Positions 54,910 through 63,750 of a DNA stretch of 64,000 nt are shown one piece after another. How positions within the stretch are numbered: the stretch's first letter is position 1; every line of letters starts with the position of its first letter. This DNA comes from an uncultured Draconibacterium sp. (lineage in GTDB: Bacteria > Bacteroidota > Bacteroidia > Bacteroidales > Prolixibacteraceae): contig NZ_OY781982.1 in NCBI RefSeq assembly GCF_963677565.1, positions 372,001 to 436,000 on the forward strand, in the 5' to 3' direction. The position numbers were made by a program, and so were the translations under genes. A model generated the notes under the pieces. It did not search any database. It was given only the letters and a program-made list of their open reading frames with translations, and was not told the origin of the DNA.

Positions 54910-55644
54910 ATGAATGAATTTGTAGCTGAAATAATTGCCACCATGATAATGATTCTTCTGGGAAACGGGGTGGTAGCAAATGTGGTATTAAAAGATACCA
55001 AAGGCCATAACAGCGGGTGGATCGTAATTTCGCTGGGATGGGGATTAGCGGTAATGATGGCAGTAATTGTAGCCGGGCCGATAAGTGGAGCCCACTTAAA
55101 TCCTGCTGTAACGCTCGGCCTTGCAATTGGCGGACTCTTTCCCTGGCCCAAAGTTCCGGTTTATATTGCCGGAGAAATTATCGGAGCCATGCTTGGAGCT
55201 ATATTAGTTTGGTTTTCTTACCACGATCATTTTAAGGCCAATAATGATAAAGCCGGTTTTTTGGGCGTATTTGCCACTACTCCTGCCATCAGGAATCATA
55301 AAAAGAATTTCCTAACCGAGCTCATAGGTACCTTTGTTTTAATATTTGTAATCTTTTACATCACCGATTTCAAATTTGAAACGCTTCAGCTGCAATCGGT
55401 TGAGGTTGGTTTAGGATCAATTGGTGCACTTCCGGTTGCTCTTTTGGTAACAGCAATCGGGCTAAGTTTAGGTGGCCCAACCGGTTATGCAATAAATCCT
55501 GCACGAGATTTGGGACCTCGAATTATACATAGTCTCTTAAAATCTCCGAATAAGGGCAATTCAGACTGGGCATATGCCTGGGTACCTATTCTGGGGCCAA
55601 TTACCGGTGCTGCGCTTGCTGCCGGATTATTTTTACTCTGTTAG
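54910..55644 (+). CDS. glpF: Glycerol facilitator (aquaglyceroporin)
   Basis: The 244-residue MIP-family channel has six hydrophobic helices and both pore motifs: HLNPAVTLG (Asn64-Pro65-Ala66) and INPARDLGPR (Asn196-Pro197-Ala198). The Asp after the second NPAR is characteristic of glycerol-conducting members rather than water-only aquaporins. It should let glycerol enter by diffusion for GlpK. It follows glpD by 61 bp and ends in a good terminator. Confidence 0.95.
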   Translation: MNEFVAEIIATMIMILLGNGVVANVVLKDTKGHNSGWIVISLGWGLAVMMAVIVAGPISGAHLNPAVTLGLAIGGLFPWPKVPVYIAGEIIGAMLGAILVWFSYHDHFKANNDKAGFLGVFATTPAIRNHKKNFLTELIGTFVLIFVIFYITDFKFETLQLQSVEVGLGSIGALPVALLVTAIGLSLGGPTGYAINPARDLGPRIIHSLLKSPNKGNSDWAYAWVPILGPITGAALAAGLFLLC

Positions 55645-55667
55645 GTTTTTACATTACTCACCAACCG

Positions 55668-55703
55668 AATAAAGTCGCTAATACACCAATTAGCGACTTT
55701 ATT
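55668..55703. terminator. Terminator of the glycerol operon
   Basis: AATAAAGTCGCTAAT and ATTAGCGACTTTATT are perfect 15-base arms around a 6-base loop, followed by a TTTG run. Confidence 0.9.
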
Positions 55704-55953
55704 TGTATATACAACCCTGGCTGAGAAATAAATTAATACCATTTAGTTGTTATTTGATAAGCCTTTTCATAACTTGTATAGAATTAAGTTTACAAACTCA
55801 AAGTTGTGACCCGGAGAAATACAAACACAAAGCAGTGACGCATGATGAAATTTTCACCGTATTCCTCTGACATAATAATTTTCTATTCCTTAGAAAACAA
55901 CCCTCTTTATCAAAAATATCAGGCAAAATATTACAATCATTAAATTCATAATT

Positions 55954-57528
55954 ATGACAACCTACTACGACATTCATTGCCACATTTTTAACAAAGACGT
56001 AATCATTCGTCGACTGGTTAATGTAGTGCAATCTTTACTCGCCATAAAAGACATGGTGGACAAGGGAGTAACATCTGCAGAGTTAAAATTTAAAATCGAC
56101 GGTATTAACAGAACACTGCAGGATGTTACCCAGGAATCGAGCGAAGATGTGTTTGAAGCGCTCGACAAAGTTTACCAGGGAAATGTAGTGACTACTCCCC
56201 TGATGTTTGACTTAACTTACGCCGACGATAACGACGATGATGAGAACCATAACAGACGCTATCGAAAACGGATTAAACGAATTTTTTGGTTGCTATCAGT
56301 GGCCTTACCCTTTATAAAAGCCCGCGTAAACAGGAAAATTAAAAGTAATGAATTGGCAGAAGCTTTTGATAAAATAAGGGAAAATGTAAAAGAGTTTGAA
56401 AATAATTTCGATCGGAAATCGGATGAAGAAGTAGAGATTTTCGACAATGCAAATTACGCACAACAAATTGCCGACCTGGAGTATTTGGCCGGAAAATATG
56501 AAACCATAAAACCTTTTTTCAGTATAGATCCGCGTCGTGAATATAAAGGAAAAGTCAACCTCGTAGACAAACTAAAAGAAAAGATTATCGCCGAAGATGG
56601 TCGATTTGCAGGAGTTAAACTGTATGCACCGGCCGGCTTTTCTCCAACCGACGCAGTTTTAATGGGCTCTTCAGGAAAACCGGGCATTTATGCATTGTGT
56701 CAGGAACATAAAGTTCCAATAACCGTGCATAATTCAAACGGTGGTTTTGCCTGCCTTTCATCTGTTCTTAAAGTGCGTGGCGAAGTGCTTTTAAACGGCA
56801 ACATTGTAAAACCCAAAAAGCCGCTTGTTTTCGACGAACGCTTTTTTAGCCGCAAAGTGCACAAGGCAATTGCCGAGCGGGCAAAAAAATTAAATCATCC
56901 TCAGTTATGGGAACTGGTACTAAAAAAATATCCCGATTTGACCATCAATTTTGCGCATTTTGGTGGCAGTAACCAAATTATGGATTACATAAATTACAAT
57001 TTCCCGGAAGAACAAAAAAGGGTTGACGAAGAGGAATTTGAAGATGCAATTATGTCGCTATCGAAAAAAAACAAGGAACTCATTCGAAATGCCTATACCT
57101 TAAAACGCAAAAAAAGAATTCTGCGCGATGACCTTACTCTTGCAGAACGTGCTGAAGTGTGGAATGCATTATACCGAACCGGATTTATTGACAACTGGGC
57201 AAAAGCCATATTCGATATCGTTAAAAATCCGAAGTACCCGAATGCTTACACCGATTTATCGTGTTTTTCTGAAGGTACGGTTATTGAATCACCTGGCAGC
57301 CAGGAAATGGTATTTAGCATCCGTGAAACACTGAGCACTTTTAAAACCAGTTTCTTCGACAAACTTACCGATTACGAAAAATCAAAGATTCTTTATGGCT
57401 CTGATTATTACCTTACTCAATTTTTTGGTCCAAGTATGGAACAATATTTCTCTGATTTCAAAGCTGCCTTTGGAGATGACTTTGAAACGATTGCCAGCAT
57501 TAATCCAACACGTTTCCTAAACCTTTAA
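55954..57528 (+). CDS. Amidohydrolase-family metal-dependent hydrolase (unusual form)
   Basis: The 524-residue protein begins YDIHCHIFNKD, with the HxH metal site of the amidohydrolase superfamily. Later residues are consistent with the barrel: PITVHNSNGG (His), LTINFAHFGGS (His) and KILYGSDYYL (Asp near the end). Charged helical inserts (about 95-170 and 340-390) make it longer than most relatives. No signal peptide is present. It heads a four-gene operon with a peptidoglycan-amidase-like gene 10 bp later. The substrate is unknown. Confidence 0.82.
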   Translation: MTTYYDIHCHIFNKDVIIRRLVNVVQSLLAIKDMVDKGVTSAELKFKIDGINRTLQDVTQESSEDVFEALDKVYQGNVVTTPLMFDLTYADDNDDDENHNRRYRKRIKRIFWLLSVALPFIKARVNRKIKSNELAEAFDKIRENVKEFENNFDRKSDEEVEIFDNANYAQQIADLEYLAGKYETIKPFFSIDPRREYKGKVNLVDKLKEKIIAEDGRFAGVKLYAPAGFSPTDAVLMGSSGKPGIYALCQEHKVPITVHNSNGGFACLSSVLKVRGEVLLNGNIVKPKKPLVFDERFFSRKVHKAIAERAKKLNHPQLWELVLKKYPDLTINFAHFGGSNQIMDYINYNFPEEQKRVDEEEFEDAIMSLSKKNKELIRNAYTLKRKKRILRDDLTLAERAEVWNALYRTGFIDNWAKAIFDIVKNPKYPNAYTDLSCFSEGTVIESPGSQEMVFSIRETLSTFKTSFFDKLTDYEKSKILYGSDYYLTQFFGPSMEQYFSDFKAAFGDDFETIASINPTRFLNL

Positions 57529-57537
57529 ATTGATAAA

Positions 57538-58203
57538 ATGGAAGACTTATTAAAGATAGCTTTTGCCGAACTGGGAACAGAAGAAATAGTCGGCTCAGAA
57601 CACAATCCGGAAGTTTTAAAATATGCCGATGAAACTGGTATTGCAGGAATTACAACTGATGAGATTCCGTGGTGCAGCAATTTTGTTAACTGGGTAGCTA
57701 TGAAAGCCGGGTTGCAGTACTCGAAAAAACCTAATGCCCGATCGTGGTTAAATGTTGGTGTGAAAACCATAAATCCGGAACCGGGCGATGTGGTCGTTTT
57801 CTGGCGCGACAGTCCCGAGTCGTGGAAAGGGCATGTTGGCTTTTTCCTTGGCGTTTCTACCGATAAAAAGCGAGTCTACTGTCTGGGCGGAAACCAGGGA
57901 AACCGCGTTTCTGTCTCGGCTTATCGAATAAATACCGTATTATCTTTTCAGCGATTAGCAGCACGGCAACAGCTTGTTATTCCCGATCCGGTATTACAAA
58001 AAGGCAGCAAAGGAGCTGAAGTTGTTGCCCTGCAAGATGCACTGAAACTCCTGAATATAAATGTGGGGACTTCTGATGGCGACTTTGGCCCCAAAACAGC
58101 GAACGGAGTAAAAGAACTGCAAACCAGAAAACCGGAACTGGAAATAAACGGTGTTTATGATAATGAAACCCGCAATCTCCTTGAATCACTTTTTCAGGCC
58201 TGA
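57538..58203 (+). CDS. TIGR02594-type CHAP/NlpC-like amidase with peptidoglycan-binding domain
   Basis: The N-terminal 155 residues match the TIGR02594-type cysteine peptidase/amidase: PWCSNFVNWVAMKAGL (Cys46), PNARSWLNVGVK, PGDVVVFWRDSPESWKGHVGFFLG (His99) and CLGGNQGNRVSVSAY. The C-terminal 60 residues (LQKGSKGAEVVALQDALKLL, DGDFGPKTANGVKELQ) are a PG_binding_1 domain. It would cut peptidoglycan, yet lacks a signal peptide, so it must be exported by another route or act on lysis. The gene starts 10 bp after the amidohydrolase gene. Confidence 0.87.
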   Translation: MEDLLKIAFAELGTEEIVGSEHNPEVLKYADETGIAGITTDEIPWCSNFVNWVAMKAGLQYSKKPNARSWLNVGVKTINPEPGDVVVFWRDSPESWKGHVGFFLGVSTDKKRVYCLGGNQGNRVSVSAYRINTVLSFQRLAARQQLVIPDPVLQKGSKGAEVVALQDALKLLNINVGTSDGDFGPKTANGVKELQTRKPELEINGVYDNETRNLLESLFQA

Positions 58204-58256
58204 AACACAGGCTAGTTTATATCTCAATAATTAATCATCATTAAATCAAAAAAATT

Positions 58257-58757
58257 ATGACAACGAAAGTAGCCGACTTAACACCAGATGAATTTTTATT
58301 ACTTCTGGACGATTTTTATGCAGAACCTAAAAAGCGCAATAAAATGACTCCTGAAGAGGTTAAAGATCTTGCCATTAGGTTAAATAAAAAAATCGATGTT
58401 CCTTTTATTAAGGAAACCGGCGAAGAAAAAATTCTCGTGAAAGTGATTTTTAAAATCGACACGTTTCTTTATGATCATTTGCCAAACGAATTTTACGATG
58501 TTATCCGAAGTACCGATCGCGGAATTTCGGACAAAGAAGCCCGTCGACTGGTGCGTCGTTTAACGCGCCTGGCCAACAAAAAAATCGACATTCCGTATCT
58601 TCCTGAGCCCGTTGAACACTTCGCCATTAAATTTGTAATCGGTATGGTAGTAAAAGCTGCCCGTAAAAAACTTAATTTCGATGGAGTAAGGGCAAATTCG
58701 GAAGCAATTACAGTTCCCGATTCCGACGAGGATATTGAAGCACTTGTTGAAGATTAA
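58257..58757 (+). CDS. Hypothetical protein with internal duplication
   Basis: The 166-residue protein is not recognised. It contains two copies of a unit: NKMTPEEVKDLAIRLNKKID near residues 23-45 and RGISDKEARRLVRRLTRLA then NKKIDIPYLPE near 88-117. Both have a helix followed by NKKIDVPF or NKKIDIPY and then an Ile/Val-rich segment. The N-terminus is acidic and helical. There is no signal peptide. It lies between the amidase-like and macro-domain genes on the same strand, so it is part of that operon. Confidence 0.7.
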   Translation: MTTKVADLTPDEFLLLLDDFYAEPKKRNKMTPEEVKDLAIRLNKKIDVPFIKETGEEKILVKVIFKIDTFLYDHLPNEFYDVIRSTDRGISDKEARRLVRRLTRLANKKIDIPYLPEPVEHFAIKFVIGMVVKAARKKLNFDGVRANSEAITVPDSDEDIEALVED

Positions 58758-58812
58758 CCTCTTACGTCCCGATGTAATTGAAAACTTTGTATCTTCGGGA
58801 AAAAGCCATACA

Positions 58813-59319
58813 ATGAGTATTATACGATTACATCGGGGCGATATTACCCAATTAAATGTTGATGCTATTGTTAATGCTGCCAACAAAACATTGTTGGGCG
58901 GAGGTGGTGTTGATGGCGCCATTCACCGGGCAGCCGGCCCGCAACTTTTAAAAGAATGCCGGCAACTGAATGGCTGCGAAACCGGCGATGCTAAAATTAC
59001 AAAGGGATACAATCTTCAGGCTAAATACGTGATTCACACAGTTGGCCCGGTTTACAATGGAGGAAAATATGCCGAAGCGGAAAAACTGGCATCTTGCTAT
59101 CTCCGTAGTCTTGAAGTGGCGCTCCAAAACCAGGCAAAAAGTATTGCTTTTCCTAACATTAGTACAGGAATTTATGGTTACCCAAAATACGAAGCGGCGC
59201 AAATTGCCACCCAAACTGTAAATGATTTTCTTCCTGTTAATTCAGAGATTGATGAGCTGATTTTTTGTGTATTTGATGAAGAGAATTATAAGATTTACAG
59301 CACACTGCTAGATTACTAA
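58813..59319 (+). CDS. Macro-domain protein (O-acetyl-ADP-ribose deacetylase type)
   Basis: The 168-residue protein from ATG 58813 is a complete macro domain: IIRLHRGDITQLNVDAIVNAANKTLLGGGGVDGAIHRAAGP, GDAKITKGYNLQAKYVIHTVGPVYNGG and IAFPNISTGIYGYPKYEAA. These are the ADP-ribose-binding loops of MacroD/YmdB-type hydrolases, which cleave O-acetyl-ADP-ribose or ADP-ribose from proteins. An in-frame ATG upstream would add 26 residues overlapping the previous gene and was rejected. It closes the four-gene operon. Confidence 0.92.
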   Translation: MSIIRLHRGDITQLNVDAIVNAANKTLLGGGGVDGAIHRAAGPQLLKECRQLNGCETGDAKITKGYNLQAKYVIHTVGPVYNGGKYAEAEKLASCYLRSLEVALQNQAKSIAFPNISTGIYGYPKYEAAQIATQTVNDFLPVNSEIDELIFCVFDEENYKIYSTLLDY

Positions 59320-59325
59320 AAGCAA

Positions 59326-60015
59326 TTAATTTTCCATCGCTTTTAGCAAATGTTTCATATTTCGGTGGTATGTATTGGTAAGACGGGTATGAAAATAAGG
59401 ATAGAGAAAATGATCACGTAAAGCCGACTCACTTTTAAAATAAGTTCGATGTGTAATTTTGGTATATCCTTTTCGGGTTTGGCTAAAAGTAAGTTGCTGT
59501 TTCCCGTGTGTAACATTATCCTCTACATAGCTAAATTCAATTACATTCTGCTTATCATCAACCGTAGTAATTTCAAAAGCTGTAGCCAGTTTTTTTATTT
59601 TTAAAACATTCAAATTCAAATAAATAATTTGACCGGGATCAATTCCATCAACCTGCCCGTTAGGATACACTAACTGGTTATTGTTTTTTGAAAACAACAT
59701 GCCAAACGAGAATCGCGATGCATTCCAGGCAATGGAAGGATTGGTGTGAACGTAGTGCGACCATACCTCCTGCAGGCTGTCTTTAACCACATATTCGCGT
59801 TCATGATAACGAAAGCCCTCTGTACTTGCAGTAGGTTCTAATGATGGTTTTACATCCGAAAATTTTTCGGTATTATTTTTTATCTGACTCTGCACATAAT
59901 ACTCTACTTGTTCACAACCTACCTTGTCGAACTCAATATCAGCCAGATACATTTGCCCAAAACAGAAGCTTATAAAGTGGTTAATAAAAATGAACAGCAG
60001 TAGTAGTTTTTTCAT
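59326..60015 (-). CDS. Secreted protein of unknown function, possibly SRPBCC-like
   Basis: A signal peptide (about 1-21, ending CFGQM) precedes about 208 residues. Segments EYVVKDSLQEVWSHYVHTNPSIAWN and IEFSYVEDNVTHGKQQLTF with LTFSQTRKGYTKITHRTYF resemble a START/SRPBCC-type beta-helix-grip fold (helix at the start, beta-sheet, long last helix), which binds hydrophobic ligands. The resemblance is weak. The protein is likely periplasmic. It is 7 bp from the converging macro gene. Confidence 0.72.
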   Translation of the reverse strand: MKKLLLLFIFINHFISFCFGQMYLADIEFDKVGCEQVEYYVQSQIKNNTEKFSDVKPSLEPTASTEGFRYHEREYVVKDSLQEVWSHYVHTNPSIAWNASRFSFGMLFSKNNNQLVYPNGQVDGIDPGQIIYLNLNVLKIKKLATAFEITTVDDKQNVIEFSYVEDNVTHGKQQLTFSQTRKGYTKITHRTYFKSESALRDHFLYPYFHTRLTNTYHRNMKHLLKAMEN

Positions 60016-60156
60016 GGAACCGCTTAAATATTGATGATTCTAAAATATCTGTTTTTTTTATATTCTCAATAATTAGCCTACTTTTTTTTTCAAAACCGAA
60101 CCTCAAACTACTATTTTCGTATATTAACCTAATTACTAAATTGTTATACTAACATA

Positions 60157-60276
60157 ATGAATGCAAAAAGAAACAGACGAAATAAAAAGTCCCGAATAAT
60201 ACTGTATTCGCTTTTTGCACTAACAATGCTATTTCTTACCATTTGGTTCGGACTTCGTTTGTTTGGTAGCATCTGA
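60157..60276 (+). CDS. Small single-pass membrane protein (39 residues)
   Basis: The frame starts ATG and ends TGA. It encodes a basic N-terminus (MNAKRNRRNKKSRI) and one hydrophobic helix (LYSLFALTMLFLTIWFGLRLFG), the typical make-up of a bacterial small membrane protein with cytoplasmic N-terminus. No family was identified, and with a length of 39 it could still be chance, but composition and the 81-bp gap to the next gene support it. Confidence 0.5.
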   Translation: MNAKRNRRNKKSRIILYSLFALTMLFLTIWFGLRLFGSI

Positions 60277-60357
60277 TCTTCTGTTAAAACAATTCTCATT
60301 AAATTGATTTTTATATTCAAATGATAGCCTTAATTTTAAAGCACTAAAATATGTAAA

Positions 60358-61200
60358 ATGAGAACGAAATTCTTTCTGCTTTCCATCACTGTTATATTCT
60401 GTTTTTCTATCCAATCAGCCTTGAGTGTAACTAAAAAAGAGGATAAAAAAATTGTTGAACGTATTATTTCTGAATTAAAAGAACAGAATTCAAAATCAAC
60501 GGCAGAGCTGGTTGTTGAAGCAGGAAAATTACTTATGAATACGCCATATGTGGCCAACACACTGGAAACGACACCCGAACAATTGGTAATTAATTTACGC
60601 GAACTGGACTGTACTACCTTTGCTGAAAACTGTCTGGCATTGGCAAGAACCTGCAAAAGCACAAATCCATCCTTCGATGTTTTTAAAAAAGAGCTGCAAC
60701 ATATTCGCTATCGAAATGGAGAAATCGACGGCTACCCATCTCGACTGCACTATTTTAGCGACTGGATTGCAGACAACGACACGAAACAGATTGTTGAATC
60801 GGTCTCACGTTCTATTTGTAATATTAAATTCGACAAAACGATAAACTTTATGAGTCATCATCCAGATAGCTATAAGGCATTATCTAAAAATGCTGTTTTT
60901 CTGGCGGCCATCGACAAGCAGGAAAAACAACTTACAAAAAGCGATAAATGTTATATCCCTACTGAAAAACTGGAAGCGCTTAAACACTTACTTAAAAATG
61001 GAGATATTATTGGAATTACAACCAATATTGACGGACTTGATATTACCCATGTTGGTATAATCGTTTTTAAAGGCGATGAATTACATTTTATGCATGCATC
61101 ATCAAAAGCGGAAAAAGTAATTGTATCAGAAGAGACGCTTTATACATACCTGAGTAACCGAAAGTCTGCAACCGGAGTTATGGTTGCAAGGCCGTTGTAA
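60358..61200 (+). CDS. DUF1460 protein, N-acetylmuramoyl-L-alanine amidase-like
   Basis: A signal peptide (about 1-23) precedes a domain of the DUF1460 (NlpC/P60-related) family. ELDCTTFAENCLALART carries the catalytic Cys, and ITHVGIIVFKGDELHFMHASS carries the catalytic His region. GDIIGITTNIDGLDITHVG is also characteristic. Members cleave peptidoglycan-derived peptides or glycopeptides. Length (280 residues) is normal. It is probably periplasmic. Confidence 0.87.
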   Translation: MRTKFFLLSITVIFCFSIQSALSVTKKEDKKIVERIISELKEQNSKSTAELVVEAGKLLMNTPYVANTLETTPEQLVINLRELDCTTFAENCLALARTCKSTNPSFDVFKKELQHIRYRNGEIDGYPSRLHYFSDWIADNDTKQIVESVSRSICNIKFDKTINFMSHHPDSYKALSKNAVFLAAIDKQEKQLTKSDKCYIPTEKLEALKHLLKNGDIIGITTNIDGLDITHVGIIVFKGDELHFMHASSKAEKVIVSEETLYTYLSNRKSATGVMVARPL

Positions 61201-61349
61201 AAGTACTCATTCAATACTACAATGGCGATTTTAAGCCCAATTAACAACTTAATCCACGTTTTTTTTGTTAAACAGGTAAATAAGTTAAATTATTTATCTG
61301 TAACTTTTGTTTTTGGAATTCAAAAACACAAGTGATAAAATAAAAAATT

Positions 61350-61799
61350 ATGAAAAAAACAATGGTGAAATTTATAGCTGTACTTGCTATAGCTATTAGT
61401 AGTGTAATTGCTGCAAATGCACAGGAACTTGGAGTTAGGTTTGGTGATGTCTCAGCAGGAGCTGTTGCTATCGATGGAATATTCAGTACAGGTGAATTCA
61501 GTCGTGTACATGCCGATGTATCATTTGGAGATGGAGTTGGAATTGATCTGATCTGGGATTTTCTATATCGTCCGCTTTCAGGAGAAGCATTCAATTGGTA
61601 CGTTGGAGTAGGTCCTTATATTTGGATTGACGATCCGTTTTGGTTAGGAGCTGTAGGTGAAATTGGGTTGGAATATCGTTTTAATGGTATCCCGATAGCG
61701 CTGGGAGCGGATTGGCGACCGGCACTTAGCATTGTGGAAGAAACCAAATTTCATGGTAAAGGTTTCGGTGTTAATATCAGGTATATATTTGGTAATTAA
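61350..61799 (+). CDS. Small secreted outer-membrane beta-barrel-like protein
   Basis: A signal peptide (about 1-24, ending AANAQ) precedes a 125-residue beta-rich sequence alternating aromatic and polar residues (LIWDFLYRPL, NWYVGVGPYIWIDDP, VGEIGLEYRFNG). It ends NIRYIFGN, a typical barrel C-terminus. This fits a small 8-strand outer-membrane barrel. No specific family is recognised. Confidence 0.8.
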   Translation: MKKTMVKFIAVLAIAISSVIAANAQELGVRFGDVSAGAVAIDGIFSTGEFSRVHADVSFGDGVGIDLIWDFLYRPLSGEAFNWYVGVGPYIWIDDPFWLGAVGEIGLEYRFNGIPIALGADWRPALSIVEETKFHGKGFGVNIRYIFGN

Positions 61800-61820
61800 G
61801 AATATTGATTTTTTATGTAT

Positions 61821-61843
61821 AAAGCGTCTTTTGACGCTTTTTT
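61821..61843. terminator. Terminator between convergent genes
   Basis: AAAGCGTC and GACGCTTT pair around TTTT and are followed by a T-run. It ends within the stop codon of the minus-strand gene. Confidence 0.75.
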
Positions 61844-62250
61844 CATGTCTTTTCAATTCCTTTTTCTGATCCTCCCTCCTGATCTTTCATTTTAAAATAC
61901 CGGCGCAGCAATACTTTTTTCAAATCGCGGGCTATTACCTGGTGAGCAATAATTTCAATATTTGAATAATGCGGCAAATCCTTTTCGGCCTGTAGAATTT
62001 CGCGATTTGTAATATCAACCTGATAAAGCACCGACAATAACAAATCGTAATTCGTTTCTACCAGCCCGGTTATCTGATCGATAAGCTGCTCATGCAGCTC
62101 GTGATAAGCATTATCAATATCTCCCGAGAAGGTGATTTCAACACCAAACATTCCAAAATCTTTCATAATCTGCTCGGCTGTTTGCTGAACAATTTCGGCC
62201 TTATCCATTAAATTCTCCAGATTTGTATTGTTTACAACAGGTAGTTTCAT
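61843..62250 (-). CDS. Hypothetical soluble protein
   Basis: The 135-residue protein is mostly helical. Repeated acidic and hydrophobic positions (DKAEIVQQTAEQIMKDFGMFG, YHELHEQLIDQITGLVETNY) suggest a helical bundle. KVLLRRYFKMKDQEGG closes it. No signal peptide, membrane segment or catalytic motif is seen, and no family was recognised. Its stop codon overlaps the terminator of the convergent gene. Confidence 0.72.
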   Translation of the reverse strand: MKLPVVNNTNLENLMDKAEIVQQTAEQIMKDFGMFGVEITFSGDIDNAYHELHEQLIDQITGLVETNYDLLLSVLYQVDITNREILQAEKDLPHYSNIEIIAHQVIARDLKKVLLRRYFKMKDQEGGSEKGIEKT

Positions 62251-62361
62251 GTGCGATCTTTTTATAAAGATAGACGAACTTTATTTCTCGCCAAATCAAT
62301 TATTGCCTTTCCTTTTATTATATTAAATTTACGGGAACTAAAGTCAATTAAATCTAATACA

Positions 62362-62868
62362 ATGAAAAAAAGTCTGTTTTCTCTTTCCCTAATTTTATTT
62401 GCGTGTTTTTCAATGGCACAGAGCAATTTCAGTAAATCGGCAATAGGTGTTGGTGTTGTAGTTGAAGACCTTGAAAAATCGATCGATTTTTATACCAATG
62501 TTATTGGAATGGTAAAAACCGGTGAATTTTCAGTGTCGCAGGAAAAATGCACCGAACTGGGACTTACCGACAGTTATCAGCTGGATGTTACCATAATGAA
62601 ATTGGAAGATACTGAAGAAGCCAGCGAATGGAAACTGATGAGTTTGGGCACAAAAGCCAAGCACCCTAAACAAAAGTTTATGAGCGACGATACCGGGATG
62701 CAGTACATCACTTTAATGGTAAAACACCTGCAGCCAGTTTTAGACCGAGTAGAAAAACACAACGTCAAAATATTAAGCGGTAAACCGTCGCAAAACGGCG
62801 AGAACAGTTTTTTTCTTTTGGTACAAGATCCTGACGGAACTTTTATCGAATTGATTGGGCCAATGTAG
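62362..62868 (+). CDS. Secreted VOC (glyoxalase/bleomycin-resistance) family protein
   Basis: From ATG 62362 the protein has a signal peptide (MKKSLFSLSLILFACFSMAQ) and a single VOC module: GVGVVVEDLEKSIDFYTNVIGM at the start and PSQNGENSFFLLVQDPDGTFIELIGP at the end, with probable metal ligand Glu in FIELIGP. Upstream in-frame starts would add 37 residues before the signal peptide and were rejected. VOC proteins bind metals and small molecules; substrate unknown. Export of a VOC domain is less usual. Confidence 0.85.
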   Translation: MKKSLFSLSLILFACFSMAQSNFSKSAIGVGVVVEDLEKSIDFYTNVIGMVKTGEFSVSQEKCTELGLTDSYQLDVTIMKLEDTEEASEWKLMSLGTKAKHPKQKFMSDDTGMQYITLMVKHLQPVLDRVEKHNVKILSGKPSQNGENSFFLLVQDPDGTFIELIGPM

Positions 62869-63030
62869 CCTTCATAAAAAATTCTAAATATTGTTAAAGT
62901 CACATCAATAACAAACTCATTAACAAAACGTTATTGCAATTGCCTATTTGGAATGTGGCTAACTTGTTAAATTCGATGTATTTTTTCGTAATTTCGAACA
63001 GAATTTAGTTTTAGTCGAAAGGCAATTTTT

Positions 63031-63684
63031 ATGAAAAAGAAAGTTGAAGCCGGATACAGAACATTATCGATTGGTGAAGAAATATTCAATAGTATCACTC
63101 ACGGAATAGGAACGCTTTTAAGTATTGCTGCCCTGGTTATTTTGGTTGTTGTTGCAGCCATAAAAGGTAATGCATGGCACGTGGTGAGTTTCAGTATTTT
63201 TGGGAGTAGTTTGGTTTTACTTTACCTCTCGTCAACGTTATATCACAGTTTTACGCGTGAAAAACTTAAGAACCTCTTTGTCCGTTTTGATCATGCAGCC
63301 ATCTTTCTGCTCATTGCAGGAACCTATACGCCGTTTGTATTAACAACTATTCGCGGAGCACTGGGCTGGTCTCTTTTTGGAATTATTTGGGGACTGGCGA
63401 TAACCGGAATGGTTATCCGTTCAATCTATTTAACGCGGTTTAGAAAGCTAATGGTTGGTATTTATCTGGCCATGGGTTGGATGTTTTTAATGGCAATTGG
63501 TCCAATTGTACGGAATTTGCCTGCATCTAGCGTTGCCTTTTTATTTATTGGTGGAGCCTGTTACTCTATTGGGGTAATATTTTACGCATGGCGAGGGTTA
63601 AAATACGGTCATGGAATTTGGCACCTGTTTGTTTTGGCGGGTAGCATCATGCATTTCTTTTCGGTATTTTACAGTCTGCATTAA
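63031..63684 (+). CDS. trhA: Hemolysin III/PAQR family membrane protein
   Basis: The 217-residue protein has seven hydrophobic helices and the PAQR motifs: EEIFNSITHGIGT (N-terminal His and Glu), LYLSSTLYHSF, RFDHAAIFLLIAGTYTP (Asp-His) and GIWHLFVLAGSIMHFF. These His and Asp residues form a Zn site in PAQR proteins. The bacterial members are called hemolysin III or TrhA, and one has been linked to membrane fluidity control. The gene stands alone and ends at a strong terminator. Confidence 0.9.
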   Translation: MKKKVEAGYRTLSIGEEIFNSITHGIGTLLSIAALVILVVVAAIKGNAWHVVSFSIFGSSLVLLYLSSTLYHSFTREKLKNLFVRFDHAAIFLLIAGTYTPFVLTTIRGALGWSLFGIIWGLAITGMVIRSIYLTRFRKLMVGIYLAMGWMFLMAIGPIVRNLPASSVAFLFIGGACYSIGVIFYAWRGLKYGHGIWHLFVLAGSIMHFFSVFYSLH

Positions 63685-63701
63685 CGCTTAAAATAAATCA
63701 C

Positions 63702-63734
63702 AAAAAAAGCAGGATGAATCATCCTGCTTTTTTT
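63702..63734. terminator. Bidirectional terminator
   Basis: AAAAAAAGCAGGAT and ATCCTGCTTTTTTT form perfect arms around a GAATC loop. It lies between the convergent hemolysin III and thioredoxin reductase genes. Confidence 0.9.
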
Positions 63735-63750
63735 ATCTCGTAAATTACTT

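Noticed and set aside
58735..58812. Extended N-terminus of the macro-domain protein
   Set aside because: The 26 extra residues overlap the previous gene and precede the first strand of a complete macro domain; the ATG at 58813 fits the family.
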